Positions 43,854 through 53,681 of a stretch of DNA of 64,000 nucleotides are shown piece by piece. The stretch's first letter is position 1, and every line of letters starts with the position of its first letter. The position numbers were made by a program, and so were the translations under genes. Below the pieces are notes generated by a model. The model worked only from the letters and a program-made list of their open reading frames with translations. It had not been told where the DNA came from and did not search any database. Source of the DNA: Prolixibacteraceae bacterium (GTDB lineage: Bacteria > Bacteroidota > Bacteroidia > Bacteroidales > Prolixibacteraceae); contig JAQUIJ010000001.1 of assembly GCA_028683385.1 (NCBI GenBank), positions 558,001 through 622,000 on the forward strand, in the 5' to 3' direction.

Positions 43854-45866
43854 TTACGGATTGTATTTCTTCAGGGAATCGGGTACGAGTTTATTATTTT
43901 TACAAGCGTAATTGTTTTTCCTGAGGAAGTTATCCAGCTCATCTTTCATCTGCTTTTGGTTGTTGCTGTTTCCCAGTGGTTCAAGGTTCAAATCAGGCGC
44001 AATCCGATAAACAGTTTGGTTCGATAGGAATTGATCTGTACTCATCATATCCAGAATTTCATTCTTATTCCGCATCAACGGATAAGTCTGCAAACTTCGG
44101 AAGTAAACCGAGTTATCCAGACCATGGCCAATCCATGCGGCGACCGTTGGGCGTTTGATGTATTTCGCAGCATTGAGCATCGCGATTAATGATGGTGCAA
44201 TGTCGAAATGTGTGACGACAGACGAAAAATTTTCGGCCTTTTTCAGCATCGGAGAATAAATTACCAACGGCACGTGGAAGCGGTCGATTTGAGTGCTGAT
44301 CGGTATTTCAGGCATGCGGTGATCGCCTGTAATAATGAAAATCGTATTCTGAAACGAGCTTAATTTGCTGTATTCTTTCATGAAAGACCGGAACGAGTCA
44401 TCGAAGTAGAGAATGGATGCGAACTGAGCATCGTATTGATGATCAAATGCTTTTGTTTTATCTGTCAGCTCCAGTGAATTCAGGCGATCGTTAAATTTCT
44501 GGTTGTAATAGTCCTGATTCGTCACAACAAAGGGAGAGTGCATGGCGAGAGTCAACATAACATCAAGTCTTTTTGCATCGGGATTTGAGGTGACATACTC
44601 AATATTTCTACGGAAAATTTCACGATCGCCAAATCCCCATGAAAACCCACTGCTCCCTGAAGGGAGTTTTGTGTAATCGGCGCCAAATTTACGGCTGTCG
44701 ATAATCTGATCGGTTCCTTGCCGACGAAGAAAAGATTCCATGTTATCGAATTCAGCTTCACCTCCATAAGTAAATGAACTTGTATAACCGGCTTGTTTTT
44801 TTAACAGACTGATCAAACTGAGATGATCAGGCATATTTTCGCCTAACTCGGTAAACCCGTGATCACCAAAAGGTAGCGAAGCAAGAGTTGCTGGCAATAC
44901 CTGAAAAGTCCGCCCGGAGGTGCTTAGGCAATTCTCCCAATACAAACTTTTTTGCATCAACGAATCGAGAAAAGGAGTAAAACTTCCCAAATAAGCATTT
45001 TCGCCACTGTAGGCGCGCCCAAGACTCTCAACAATTACAAGCACAATATTTGGAGGTGTTTCCCCCAGATTAAAATACTTTCCGAGGACATCCGGAGTAG
45101 TTTCCTGGTGCAGAAATGGATAATCCGGATTGATATAGGTAAATGGATTTCCTTCAGAAGAAGAAGTAACCGGTGTAAACGTGAATGTTTTATTGTTTAA
45201 TGATCCCTGATTAAGGTAATGACCAAGCATACTTTCGAAGAAAAAGTTGAGTTTATTGGAAGCAACAAACATGCTGAATTCATCGTCGTATTTGGACGAA
45301 TCGGTCTCAAGTTGTTTGAGTGGAAGCAGAGAAATGATCATTACAGCAGCTAATAAACCAATAAACCATGGTTTTAATCTGAAATAAACATGATTGCGAA
45401 AAACCTGAATCATAATTGTCAGGAAAAGGACAATCAGAATAAACGGTAAAAGATTCATTCCACCTGAAGCAGCAACAGTATGTTGTATTTCCTGAAGTGA
45501 GTAACCTAATAAGTCGGCGCCAAGTGGCACTCGGGCTGTCGCGAAATACTGCATTAAAAGCATGTCGCCAAGAATCAACAAGATGCTAATGGTAATAAAG
45601 AAGATTCGGGCTGCTTTCTGACTGAAATAGGCCAACAGCAGGAAGGGAAGCATTAAAATTGCAGAAACACGCAAATATAAAATAAGATCGAATTTTAACC
45701 CTGAAATCAGACTCAGGTAACTGCCCTCCGGATAATTAGAGAAATTAGAAGTAATTACGAATTCGTAAAAACGAACAATCAGAATCATAGATGCCAAAAT
45801 AAAACTCAGGCTAAGAAATCGTCTTAATGAACGAACGATAAGCTGTATTGATTCTCTGTAATTCAT
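43854..45866 (-). CDS. LtaS-type sulfatase-fold phosphotransferase
   Basis: 670 residues. Five N-terminal membrane helices (about 15-185) are followed by an extracytoplasmic alkaline-phosphatase-superfamily domain. Metal and catalytic residues are visible: Glu280 in VIVESLG, nucleophile Thr320 in GRTFQVLPATLAS, and TGDHRMPE near 520. Members transfer phosphoglycerol or phosphoethanolamine to glycans or lipids. It is last in the five-gene operon, 12 bases after the beta-barrel gene, so it likely decorates the exported polysaccharide or the outer membrane rather than making lipoteichoic acid, which Gram-negatives lack. Confidence 0.9.
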   Translation of the reverse strand: MNYRESIQLIVRSLRRFLSLSFILASMILIVRFYEFVITSNFSNYPEGSYLSLISGLKFDLILYLRVSAILMLPFLLLAYFSQKAARIFFITISILLILGDMLLMQYFATARVPLGADLLGYSLQEIQHTVAASGGMNLLPFILIVLFLTIMIQVFRNHVYFRLKPWFIGLLAAVMIISLLPLKQLETDSSKYDDEFSMFVASNKLNFFFESMLGHYLNQGSLNNKTFTFTPVTSSSEGNPFTYINPDYPFLHQETTPDVLGKYFNLGETPPNIVLVIVESLGRAYSGENAYLGSFTPFLDSLMQKSLYWENCLSTSGRTFQVLPATLASLPFGDHGFTELGENMPDHLSLISLLKKQAGYTSSFTYGGEAEFDNMESFLRRQGTDQIIDSRKFGADYTKLPSGSSGFSWGFGDREIFRRNIEYVTSNPDAKRLDVMLTLAMHSPFVVTNQDYYNQKFNDRLNSLELTDKTKAFDHQYDAQFASILYFDDSFRSFMKEYSKLSSFQNTIFIITGDHRMPEIPISTQIDRFHVPLVIYSPMLKKAENFSSVVTHFDIAPSLIAMLNAAKYIKRPTVAAWIGHGLDNSVYFRSLQTYPLMRNKNEILDMMSTDQFLSNQTVYRIAPDLNLEPLGNSNNQKQMKDELDNFLRKNNYACKNNKLVPDSLKKYNP

Positions 45867-45878
45867 CCTAAAAATGTG

Positions 45879-47141
45879 TTAAAATAATCGAGCTATGCTG
45901 ATATCGAAAGAGTAATACCCTGAATAGCTTCCCTGGATTAATTCTTCATTTCCCCAGGTAGCGCCTCCATTCAGAATCCAGATACGACTAATGATATGGT
46001 TATATTCCATTCGAATCGAACGCGTTTTTAAGGTTAATCTGGATTTCGAATTGATATCCACCAAATTTTGATTGTCATCGGGAGAAACGCCATAGCCAAG
46101 GCGTAATCCAATATAATTCTCCGGATCTGAAAAGTAGCGCCTGGCTTGCAATTGTCCTGAAACGGAAGTTCCATCAGAACCCGGAGTTACATACGAGCGT
46201 AAAGAAATCCAATAATTACTTACGTATTTACCGAGCGTAACGGTAAAGATTGATACATTAGAACTGCTAAAATACAGTTGCCTCATGCCGATTGATCCTT
46301 CGAATGATTTTGGAAAATTATGATACAATTCAACTCCAAACCGATTTTCAGGGAAAACCGAACTTTTAGAAAATCCATAATTCAGATACAGGTAATTGTT
46401 CTCACTGATTTTGGGGTAGGCATCCAGTTCGTATTGGAAACCAGTGTCACCAAACCTTTGAGCCATATTCACCCGGGCAATAACGGAACCTAATTTGGTT
46501 TTACGACCATATGAGAACGCCGTCAACTGCCAGGGGTCTCGATTAAAATCCTTATCGAAGAAGTCCAGAGTATACGAAATTTTCAATTTGTTTTTCATTA
46601 CATCAGGTCGGTATTCCTGTAATTTTTTCAACACTTCAGCCTGCCCCGGGTACTTCTGAATAAAATCCTCCAGCGTGGCAACGGCTTCTTTATATTTTTC
46701 ATTGCTATGAAGTATCCTGGCCTTTTTTAGCAAAAAGTCTTCTGAATATGGAGCCTTTTTTAAGGCCAAATCACAGTATTCAATTGCCTTATCATAATTC
46801 TCAGACCAATACTCCACATCCACAAAAGCATCCAACGCGTCCATATTGTTGGGGTTGCGACTAAGCACTTCGTTCAGCACAATCCTGGTCGAATCGTATT
46901 TCCCATCCCAGGCGTAGGTTCGTCCAAGAAGCAAAGCCACATCCGAATCAAATCCCTTTGCCAAAATTGCTCGGCAAAGCTGGCGAGCCTTAGCCCTGTT
47001 TCCGTTAAAAGCCAAATTTCTTGCTTCGTCATACGACTGAGCCGAAACATTGAGAAATAAACCATTCAATACCAAAATAACCAATACTAAAAATGGCTTT
47101 ACTGAAGTTTTTTGCTTTATATTAGTTCTTAATCGGATCAT
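45879..47141 (-). CDS. YaiO-like TPR plus outer-membrane beta-barrel protein
   Basis: 420 residues. A signal peptide (about 1-35) precedes three or four TPR-like helix pairs (about 40-175, with ALLLGRTYAWDGKYDS and LDAFVDVEYWSENYDKAIEYC). A C-terminal barrel of about 235 residues is rich in alternating aromatic strands and ends in IARLF. The layout parallels the PgaA-type exporters (TPR then barrel) in a shorter form. It lies between the GT2 synthase and the LtaS-like gene, and is the probable outer-membrane exit pore or anchoring protein of the polymer. Confidence 0.85.
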   Translation of the reverse strand: MIRLRTNIKQKTSVKPFLVLVILVLNGLFLNVSAQSYDEARNLAFNGNRAKARQLCRAILAKGFDSDVALLLGRTYAWDGKYDSTRIVLNEVLSRNPNNMDALDAFVDVEYWSENYDKAIEYCDLALKKAPYSEDFLLKKARILHSNEKYKEAVATLEDFIQKYPGQAEVLKKLQEYRPDVMKNKLKISYTLDFFDKDFNRDPWQLTAFSYGRKTKLGSVIARVNMAQRFGDTGFQYELDAYPKISENNYLYLNYGFSKSSVFPENRFGVELYHNFPKSFEGSIGMRQLYFSSSNVSIFTVTLGKYVSNYWISLRSYVTPGSDGTSVSGQLQARRYFSDPENYIGLRLGYGVSPDDNQNLVDINSKSRLTLKTRSIRMEYNHIISRIWILNGGATWGNEELIQGSYSGYYSFDISIARLF

Positions 47142-47168
47142 ATCATTATTTTTTCTGAATGCCTTTCT

Positions 47169-48590
47169 TTATTTCTTATCGTCAAATCCAACACGTGTCA
47201 TATTTCCCCAAGTTTTCTTCTTCCGGATAAAGAAATCGAAATTTCCACGCAAAGCCCAGTAAACAACCAATGGATGAAAGATAATTGGTTCAATCCATGC
47301 CGTAAGCAGAAGTTTAATAATCATGCGCTTTTTCTTATACCTATTGTATGCCAGAAGATCGTATAAAATTGCATAGGTCGAAAAAGTTATGGAAAAAATA
47401 TAAACAAAGAACAGCATGACATAAAAAAATGGCCAGTTCGGATTGCCCAGAAAAGCAATAACCAAGAAATAAATAATTCCCAGCAATTCAACTATCGGAG
47501 CCAACCACTCAAAAAATACCCAAAAAGGATGAGAAACCATTCCCATAAATCCGTATTTCCTATTGAGGAAAATATTCCAATGAATGAAAAGAGTGTCGAT
47601 CGTTCCGCGGGTCCAACGATTTCTCTGGCTTCCCAAAACTTTTAAAGTAACCGGAACTTCTGTCCAACACAATGGATCTGGAACATACGCGACTTTGTAT
47701 TTGATATGTTGCTGCGACATGTATTTCCTCATCCTCACCACCAATTCCATGTCTTCGCCAACCGTTTTAGTGTAATAGCCACCACAACCAATTGCAACTT
47801 CTTTATCGAAAAGTCCAAGTGCCCCCGAGATTAGCAGAAGTCCATCTAACCGGCTCCATGCCAACCTTCCCATCAGGAACGCCCGTGTATATTCAATAAC
47901 CTGGAAGCGCGCCCACAAATTACTGGGGACATCAATTTCAATGAGCTGTCCGTCAACAATCTTGCATGAATTGGCAATTCCAATAACGCCTCCGGTTGCA
48001 ATTACCCTACGGTAAGGTTCTTCCAGAAATGGTTTAATCATTTTCTGAAGTGCATATGGATCAATTATCGAATCAACGTCAATCGATATAAAATAGTCGC
48101 CTTTCGCAATATTGATTCCAGAATTGAGAGCATCAGCTTTTCCACCATTAAATTTATCAACAATAGTAAGGTTATTGAATGCTCTTTTCTTTGATTTGTA
48201 GATACCACGAATTTCCTGACAAGGTATTTTGTAGTCAAATACATAAGTGACTTTCTCGAGATCAAAAGCTTCAATAACTTTTTCAAGGGTATTGTCTTTA
48301 CTACCATCATTTACGACCACGATTTCAAAATTTGGATAGTAAAGTGCCAACAGGGCTTTAATATTTTCAACAATGGTAAGCGATTCGTTATATGCCGGAG
48401 CTATAACTGTAATCATTGGCGCAAAAGGCGACGAAATGATAGCGTCGTAATTTGTTTTAAGCGCCGCGAAATGATTCCGAATCAGTTCTCTGGCAGAAAC
48501 TATGGCAAGCCATAAATACAAACTAAATATGCAGATTGCATAGATCAAAAAGAAATTCTCGAATATACCTGATATGAATTCTTTATACAT
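47169..48590 (-). CDS. Membrane GT2 glycosyltransferase (polysaccharide synthase)
   Basis: 473 residues. One N-terminal membrane helix (about 12-32), a GT2 domain and several C-terminal helices (about 345-440). Motifs of processive synthases are present: Asp95 (VVVNDGSKDNT), DVD at 171-173, ED at 279-280 (TVGED) and QRNRW at 322-326. This is the signature of PgaC/BcsA/HasA-type enzymes that polymerise and extrude the chain at once. No PilZ domain is present, so control is unlike cellulose synthase. Neighbours are 5 bases upstream (HEAT protein) and 27 downstream (barrel). Confidence 0.93.
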   Translation of the reverse strand: MYKEFISGIFENFFLIYAICIFSLYLWLAIVSARELIRNHFAALKTNYDAIISSPFAPMITVIAPAYNESLTIVENIKALLALYYPNFEIVVVNDGSKDNTLEKVIEAFDLEKVTYVFDYKIPCQEIRGIYKSKKRAFNNLTIVDKFNGGKADALNSGINIAKGDYFISIDVDSIIDPYALQKMIKPFLEEPYRRVIATGGVIGIANSCKIVDGQLIEIDVPSNLWARFQVIEYTRAFLMGRLAWSRLDGLLLISGALGLFDKEVAIGCGGYYTKTVGEDMELVVRMRKYMSQQHIKYKVAYVPDPLCWTEVPVTLKVLGSQRNRWTRGTIDTLFIHWNIFLNRKYGFMGMVSHPFWVFFEWLAPIVELLGIIYFLVIAFLGNPNWPFFYVMLFFVYIFSITFSTYAILYDLLAYNRYKKKRMIIKLLLTAWIEPIIFHPLVVYWALRGNFDFFIRKKKTWGNMTRVGFDDKK

Positions 48591-48595
48591 TTGAT

Positions 48596-50065
48596 TCAGT
48601 TTCTGGGATCAGTTACATGGGCCAGGAATAGGTCAATTTCTAATTCACTGTTCTGGTTTAAAATTTCCAACCTTTTCTGCCCTTCACTATTCATATAATA
48701 TAACGAACGGCATGCTTCAGTTTTTAACGAGGTGGATTCTGATTGAATAATAGACTCCAGGAAATCAAAATCTTCCTCATCTCCAATATTTTTTAATGCT
48801 TTTATAATTTCTAGCTTATTGTTTCTGGTTTCCGATTGATACATATTCTTTATCATCTGCTTTCCGTCATAAAGACGTAAATCATTCACTGCACGAATCG
48901 AAAGAAATCTGGTCATTTCTAAAGGACTATCAAGTAACTTATAAATTGCTGAGGCATTTTCAAGTTGCTGAAAAAATGTAATCATACGCAAACTAAAATT
49001 TCGTATCGTAGGAATTTCAGAATCGAGGTAGTCGACAAATGCAGGAACAGGAACCTGATGAAGCCTGAAGGTAAAAAAGGATGATAGTTGTGTCCAGCGG
49101 GGAAATGGACTTGTTAACGTCTTCAAAAAATCGAAAGGGTTTTCAGGATAAAGCCTGACGTATGCAACTTGAGCTTCTGTTCGAACCAGAAAATGTGAAT
49201 CGTTGAGATAATTTGGTATAATTTCTTTGGCATTTTCAGGATCGAGGTTGGTCAATGCCTTCAGTCCTTCAATCCTTTTATGGTAGAATATTGATTTTGT
49301 AAGCTTTAAAGAATCCTTTTCCAATCCGAGATTTATAAATATCTGTGGAATTTGATTATCCATCTCGCCCCGAAGATTTTCTTTGAATACTAAAAGTACA
49401 CTTGTTAATATTTTCCTGTTTAGCGGCTTTTTTAGCTTCTTCAATTTCAAAACTGCTAAATCCCATTCAATATCACCAAACAAATATGAACTCAATACCT
49501 CTTCATATGAATTTCGGTAGATCTGAATATATCTCGCCCGTCGGGTTTTCATTTTGTTGGTGAAATACATAACCAGAAGAACAATGGAGATATTGAGAAT
49601 CAATACGAATATAAACAATATGAAAAGAATGATAATCGGGTAAGTGTAAGTCTTATCAACAAGTTGCCTGTAATATTTCCGTAGAAACAAAGGCAAATTA
49701 TTGTTCCCAAAATCAATCATTCGGCTTTTAAATTCCGAAACATTATCATCACCTACCATCCACAGAACAAACCTATTAACTTCCTTCTGATGTTGACTGA
49801 TCTTCGACGTAGATTCTTCCTGAATCTGGTTTCCCTGTTCTCCGGAAACGATAGCTGACGAATCGATCGGGGCAGCTACATCCTGCTGCAAAGCCGAATG
49901 CAGCGAGTCGTCAACTCTTGAAGATAAATTATTAGATTCTTTTGAATTATTAATCTGATTGTCAATGTCATCTTTGCTTTCCCCCGACATCGGAAGAATA
50001 AAAATGAAAATAGAACATAAAAATACAGTGATGAATATTTTTGGCTTACGGATGCGTAGTGTCAT
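48596..50065 (-). CDS. HEAT-repeat membrane protein of the polysaccharide operon
   Basis: 489 residues with a signal-like hydrophobic start (about 10-28), a periplasmic linker, one strong membrane helix (about 145-170) and a cytoplasmic C-terminal part made of HEAT-like repeats (about 250-480, for example LKALTNLDPENAKEIIPNYL and IIKALKNIGDEEDFDFLESI). Its position 5 bases before the GT2 synthase suggests a scaffold for the synthase, or a receiver-binding partner linking the upstream response regulator to polymer synthesis. No known enzyme motif. Confidence 0.82.
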   Translation of the reverse strand: MTLRIRKPKIFITVFLCSIFIFILPMSGESKDDIDNQINNSKESNNLSSRVDDSLHSALQQDVAAPIDSSAIVSGEQGNQIQEESTSKISQHQKEVNRFVLWMVGDDNVSEFKSRMIDFGNNNLPLFLRKYYRQLVDKTYTYPIIILFILFIFVLILNISIVLLVMYFTNKMKTRRARYIQIYRNSYEEVLSSYLFGDIEWDLAVLKLKKLKKPLNRKILTSVLLVFKENLRGEMDNQIPQIFINLGLEKDSLKLTKSIFYHKRIEGLKALTNLDPENAKEIIPNYLNDSHFLVRTEAQVAYVRLYPENPFDFLKTLTSPFPRWTQLSSFFTFRLHQVPVPAFVDYLDSEIPTIRNFSLRMITFFQQLENASAIYKLLDSPLEMTRFLSIRAVNDLRLYDGKQMIKNMYQSETRNNKLEIIKALKNIGDEEDFDFLESIIQSESTSLKTEACRSLYYMNSEGQKRLEILNQNSELEIDLFLAHVTDPRN

Positions 50066-50100
50066 TGATAACCATTTATAGGAATTGCTTAAAACATGAT

Positions 50101-50469
50101 TTAACGTCTCAATGCCAATAACTTACGAACTCTGACATTAAGCTCTACCAAACTAAATGGCTTTACCATAAAGTCGTCGGCACCAAGATCAAAAGCTTTT
50201 AAAACGTTATCCTCTGCTCCGGCCGCCGAAAGAACCAGAATCGGAATATTCTTCTTTCTTTCGTCACGTATAATCGTGATAACTTCATTCCCATTTACAA
50301 ATGGCATGTACAAGTCAGTAATAAGCAAATCGACTTCTGTGTCTTCAAGAATTTGCAAACATTCTTTGCCATCATTTGCCTTAATTATTTCGTATCCTTC
50401 GCGTTTCAAGCTGTGGAAAATCGTTTCTAAAATCAATTTATTGTCTTCAGCCACTAATATTCGCTTCAT
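50101..50469 (-). CDS. Single-domain response regulator
   Basis: 122 residues from ATG 50469, giving the normal opening MKRILVAEDN; a longer frame from 50499 has an unlikely extension. Acidic pocket at 8-9, phospho-Asp52 (LLITDLYMP), Ser81 and Lys103 (MVKPFS). There is no output domain, so it must act by binding a protein. As the first gene of the polysaccharide operon, 35 bases before the HEAT gene, it probably controls synthesis by protein contact. The cognate kinase is not adjacent. Confidence 0.9.
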   Translation of the reverse strand: MKRILVAEDNKLILETIFHSLKREGYEIIKANDGKECLQILEDTEVDLLITDLYMPFVNGNEVITIIRDERKKNIPILVLSAAGAEDNVLKAFDLGADDFMVKPFSLVELNVRVRKLLALRR

Positions 50470-50855
50470 CGTCGTATCATTTACATTAAACACCAGCACT
50501 TACAAAAATCAGGATGGAGTATTGTCCCATTTTCCAACAATGTCTCATTGATTTGATTTCGAAGATACAAAAAGCATTTCAATAAAAATACTGGAATTTG
50601 CTTATCAACTTAGAAATTAAAATTATTGTATTTCTTCAATCATGAATTACCTTCGGGGAACAATTAAATCATAATCCTGTTCTATAACTTACTGATAAAT
50701 AATTTAATGCATTTGAGAATTATTGATACACAAAATAACCAACTGTACCAAAGTTAACTGAAAATGTAAAAATGACGACTCCATTCGTTAAATATATAGC
50801 TATAAACAGATTGTAATACGAAAATTGAAAAGAACTAAATTGAAAATTTATAGAA
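50470..50855. other. Intergenic region between the polysaccharide operon and the divergent lipoprotein
   Basis: 386 AT-rich bases without a gene. It holds two direct repeats tgtcccatt (50523-50531) and tgtctcatt (50541-50549), 18 bases apart, and a possible minus-strand -7 box TAACTTTG at 50749-50756. Two divergent promoters are expected here. Confidence 0.45.
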
Positions 50856-52007
50856 ATGAAAAACTCAATTATACCACTAACAATCATCTTCTTATGCTTT
50901 TCTACATTCACGATAGGATGTAAAAAAAATAGTAACACCGAAATACCTGCTCCGGAATTAAAAGTAGATTCTGTTTATTCATGGTTAACCAATATGCAAC
51001 AAGCGAACGGACTTTTACTTAGCAGTGAAGGAGGAAGGCTTGTTTCTCTCTACGATAATGCACTTGCAGCAATGGCTTTTACATCATATGGTGATTTGGA
51101 TAAGGCCGAAAAGATATTCGACTTTTTTAATGGACGACTTGAATCGGAGCTGCTAAAAAGCCCCGGAGGATTTGGCCAAATGCGGACAGCTGATGGGATT
51201 CCGGTCGATAACTCACCCCACCGATGGCTTGGCGATAATGCCTGGCTGTTAATTGCATTGAATAATTATCATCATGTAGCTCAAAATACGAAATACCAAA
51301 ATCTGGTAACGGCATTAACCAATTGGATCGTTTCGTTGCAGGATACTGATGGAGGTTTGTGGGGTGGCTATGACTCAAACGGCTCCCGAATTTCGAAAAT
51401 TGCTGAAGGAAATATAGATGCTTTTAATGCGATTCCCGGATACACTTCGTTTCATCAAAAACTCCTGATCTACTTTAAAAATGTAAGGTGGGACCAAACG
51501 GATAAGCTTATCATTGCATGGGCTGAAAATCCGAAGTATAAATATGCACTTGATGTGCTTTCATGGGGCTACTGTTCCTTCGAAGACTTTCCTGTTGATG
51601 TGCTTTCAAAGACAAGCCGGTTTAAAACGACTCAAACATCAACGGCAACAAAAAAACCAATTAGCGGATACTGCTTCGACGAGGATCGCGATGTCGTTTG
51701 GCTTGAAGGAACCGGTCAAATGGCAGTGGCTTTTATCAAAGCAAAAATGGAAAGCGAAGCTCAAAAGTGTCTTCAGGAAATGAAGAAAAATCTGATTCAG
51801 AGTAACTCTTTCCCCGGATCATACGCGTTGCCCTATTCTGCCAATTTTGGAACTTCGTATGGAAGCGATGCACTTTGGACTGGTGTCGATACCAACCCGG
51901 CAGTTTCCTCAACAGCTTGGTATTTATTCGGGATGTTACGTTTTGATCCCCTGGAATTGGGCTATTCGAAAAATATCCCCAATGAAGATAAATTCTGGAT
52001 TAAATAA
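50856..52007 (+). CDS. Helical-toroid lipoprotein, possible polysaccharide hydrolase
   Basis: 383 residues. A lipoprotein signal ends at about Cys22 (FTIGCKK). The rest is rich in helical repeats with conserved aromatic and acidic residues ([37 protein letters not shown] and the late [20 protein letters not shown]), a pattern of (alpha/alpha)6 barrel glycosidases and lyases. Divergent from the polysaccharide operon, it may trim or release the polymer, as BcsZ or AlgL-type enzymes do. No catalytic family can be named with certainty. Confidence 0.7.
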   Translation: MKNSIIPLTIIFLCFSTFTIGCKKNSNTEIPAPELKVDSVYSWLTNMQQANGLLLSSEGGRLVSLYDNALAAMAFTSYGDLDKAEKIFDFFNGRLESELLKSPGGFGQMRTADGIPVDNSPHRWLGDNAWLLIALNNYHHVAQNTKYQNLVTALTNWIVSLQDTDGGLWGGYDSNGSRISKIAEGNIDAFNAIPGYTSFHQKLLIYFKNVRWDQTDKLIIAWAENPKYKYALDVLSWGYCSFEDFPVDVLSKTSRFKTTQTSTATKKPISGYCFDEDRDVVWLEGTGQMAVAFIKAKMESEAQKCLQEMKKNLIQSNSFPGSYALPYSANFGTSYGSDALWTGVDTNPAVSSTAWYLFGMLRFDPLELGYSKNIPNEDKFWIK

Positions 52008-53652
52008 CCTCAACTCCCTTTTTATTAAGCAATTCCAAACTTAATTCCCTGAGTTTGTATTTTTGGATTTTGCCACTGGCAGTCATCGGAAATCCATCAA
52101 CAAAGAAGATAAACTGCGGAATTTTATAGCGGGCAATTTTACCCCGGCAGAATTCCTGAACAGCTTCATCTGACAATTCACTGCCTGCTTTAAGTTTGAT
52201 AAACGCACCAACCTGCTCGCCATATTTTTTGCTTGGAACGCCAACCACCTCAACGGATTCAACTTCAGGCATGTTATAAATGAAATTTTCGACTTCGCGT
52301 GGGTAAATATTTTCACCGCCACGAATTATCATGTCTTTAATACGTCCTGTAATCCGATAAAATCCGTCAGGAGTTTTCACTGCCAAATCTCCGGAATGAA
52401 GCCATCCATCCTTATCAATCGCGTTGGCTGTAGCTTCAGGATTCTTGTAATAGCCTTTCATTACATTGTATCCACGACAACAAATTTCGCCATGTTCCCC
52501 AACCGGACAATCCTCGCCGGTTTCAGGATTAACAATTTTAACTTCTACATTGGGGTATTCAAAACCTACCGTAGTGGCGCGCACCTCAGGTGAATTATGG
52601 GTTCGTGTCGCAGTCATTCCCGGAGAAGTCTCTGTTAAACCATACACAATGATGATGTCCTTCATGTTCATTTTTTGCATCACCTGGTTCATGGTTTCGA
52701 TTGGGCAAAGTGAACCAGCCATGATTCCGGTACGCAATGAACTTAAATCGAACATGTCGAACATCGGATGGTTTAACTCAGCAATAAACATGGTTGGAAC
52801 TCCGTATAACGCCGTACATTTTTCCTTCTCAACAGATGCCAGAACCATCAACGGGTCGAAATTCTCGACCATCACCATGGTACTTCCATGTGTTATGACA
52901 GCACAAAGCGCCAACACGCACCCAAAACAATGGAACAATGGAACACAGACCAACAATCGCTCATGGGCTGTATAACGCATGAATTCGCCCGTTGCATAGC
53001 CACAGTTCAGAATGTTGTGATGTGTTAACATCACTCCTTTGGGGAAACCAGTCGTTCCGGAGGTGTATTGCATGTTGACCACATCGTGGCAACTGATTGT
53101 TTCTTTGATTAACTCCAATTCAAAATCGTCAATGTGACTTCCGAGCAACAAAAGTTCGGAAGTATTATACATTCCGCGATGTTTCTGCGGACCAATGAAA
53201 ACAACGTTTTTAAGTTTGGGAAATTTTTCGCTCGACAGGTTTCCTCTCGGGCTATCTTTTAGCTCGGGTACCGAGTCAAAAATCATATTCACATAATCGC
53301 TGTCGCGGAATCCATCAATCAAACAAAGGGTATGTATGTCGGCATCATGCAGCAAGTACTCCAACTCTGATGATTTATAATTGGTATTGATGGTTACCAG
53401 AACTGCTCCGATTTTTGCAGTGGCAAACATAAATGTCAACCAATCAGGAACATTATTGGCCCAAATACCCACTTTATCGTCCTTCGAAACTCCAATATAT
53501 AAAAGTCCTTTGGCCAGTTGATCAACCCTTTCGTTAAATTGCGAATAGGTAAATCTTAAATTCCGGTCGGCATAAACCATAAATTCCCGATCGGGAGCTT
53601 CAATGGCATACTTCTCTAATAATTCGCCAAAAGTAAAATCAAGTAATTGCAT
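52000..53652 (-). CDS. AMP-dependent acyl-CoA synthetase
   Basis: 550 residues, an ANL-superfamily ligase. The P-loop [11 protein letters not shown] lies near 200, the A5 motif YGLTETSPG near 337, [16 protein letters not shown] near 430 and the catalytic Lys in [12 protein letters not shown] near 525. It activates medium- to long-chain fatty acids or similar acids to acyl-CoA. The XRE-cupin regulator lies 29 bases upstream on the same strand. The 3' end overlaps the convergent lipoprotein gene by 8 bases. Confidence 0.92.
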   Translation of the reverse strand: MQLLDFTFGELLEKYAIEAPDREFMVYADRNLRFTYSQFNERVDQLAKGLLYIGVSKDDKVGIWANNVPDWLTFMFATAKIGAVLVTINTNYKSSELEYLLHDADIHTLCLIDGFRDSDYVNMIFDSVPELKDSPRGNLSSEKFPKLKNVVFIGPQKHRGMYNTSELLLLGSHIDDFELELIKETISCHDVVNMQYTSGTTGFPKGVMLTHHNILNCGYATGEFMRYTAHERLLVCVPLFHCFGCVLALCAVITHGSTMVMVENFDPLMVLASVEKEKCTALYGVPTMFIAELNHPMFDMFDLSSLRTGIMAGSLCPIETMNQVMQKMNMKDIIIVYGLTETSPGMTATRTHNSPEVRATTVGFEYPNVEVKIVNPETGEDCPVGEHGEICCRGYNVMKGYYKNPEATANAIDKDGWLHSGDLAVKTPDGFYRITGRIKDMIIRGGENIYPREVENFIYNMPEVESVEVVGVPSKKYGEQVGAFIKLKAGSELSDEAVQEFCRGKIARYKIPQFIFFVDGFPMTASGKIQKYKLRELSLELLNKKGVEVI

Positions 53653-53681
53653 GAATTTCTATTTTCAGTATGGATTGAAAT

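Noticed and set aside
52466-52975. A 169-codon frame opposite the acyl-CoA synthetase
   Set aside because: Antisense shadow of the ANL ligase; no recognisable domain.
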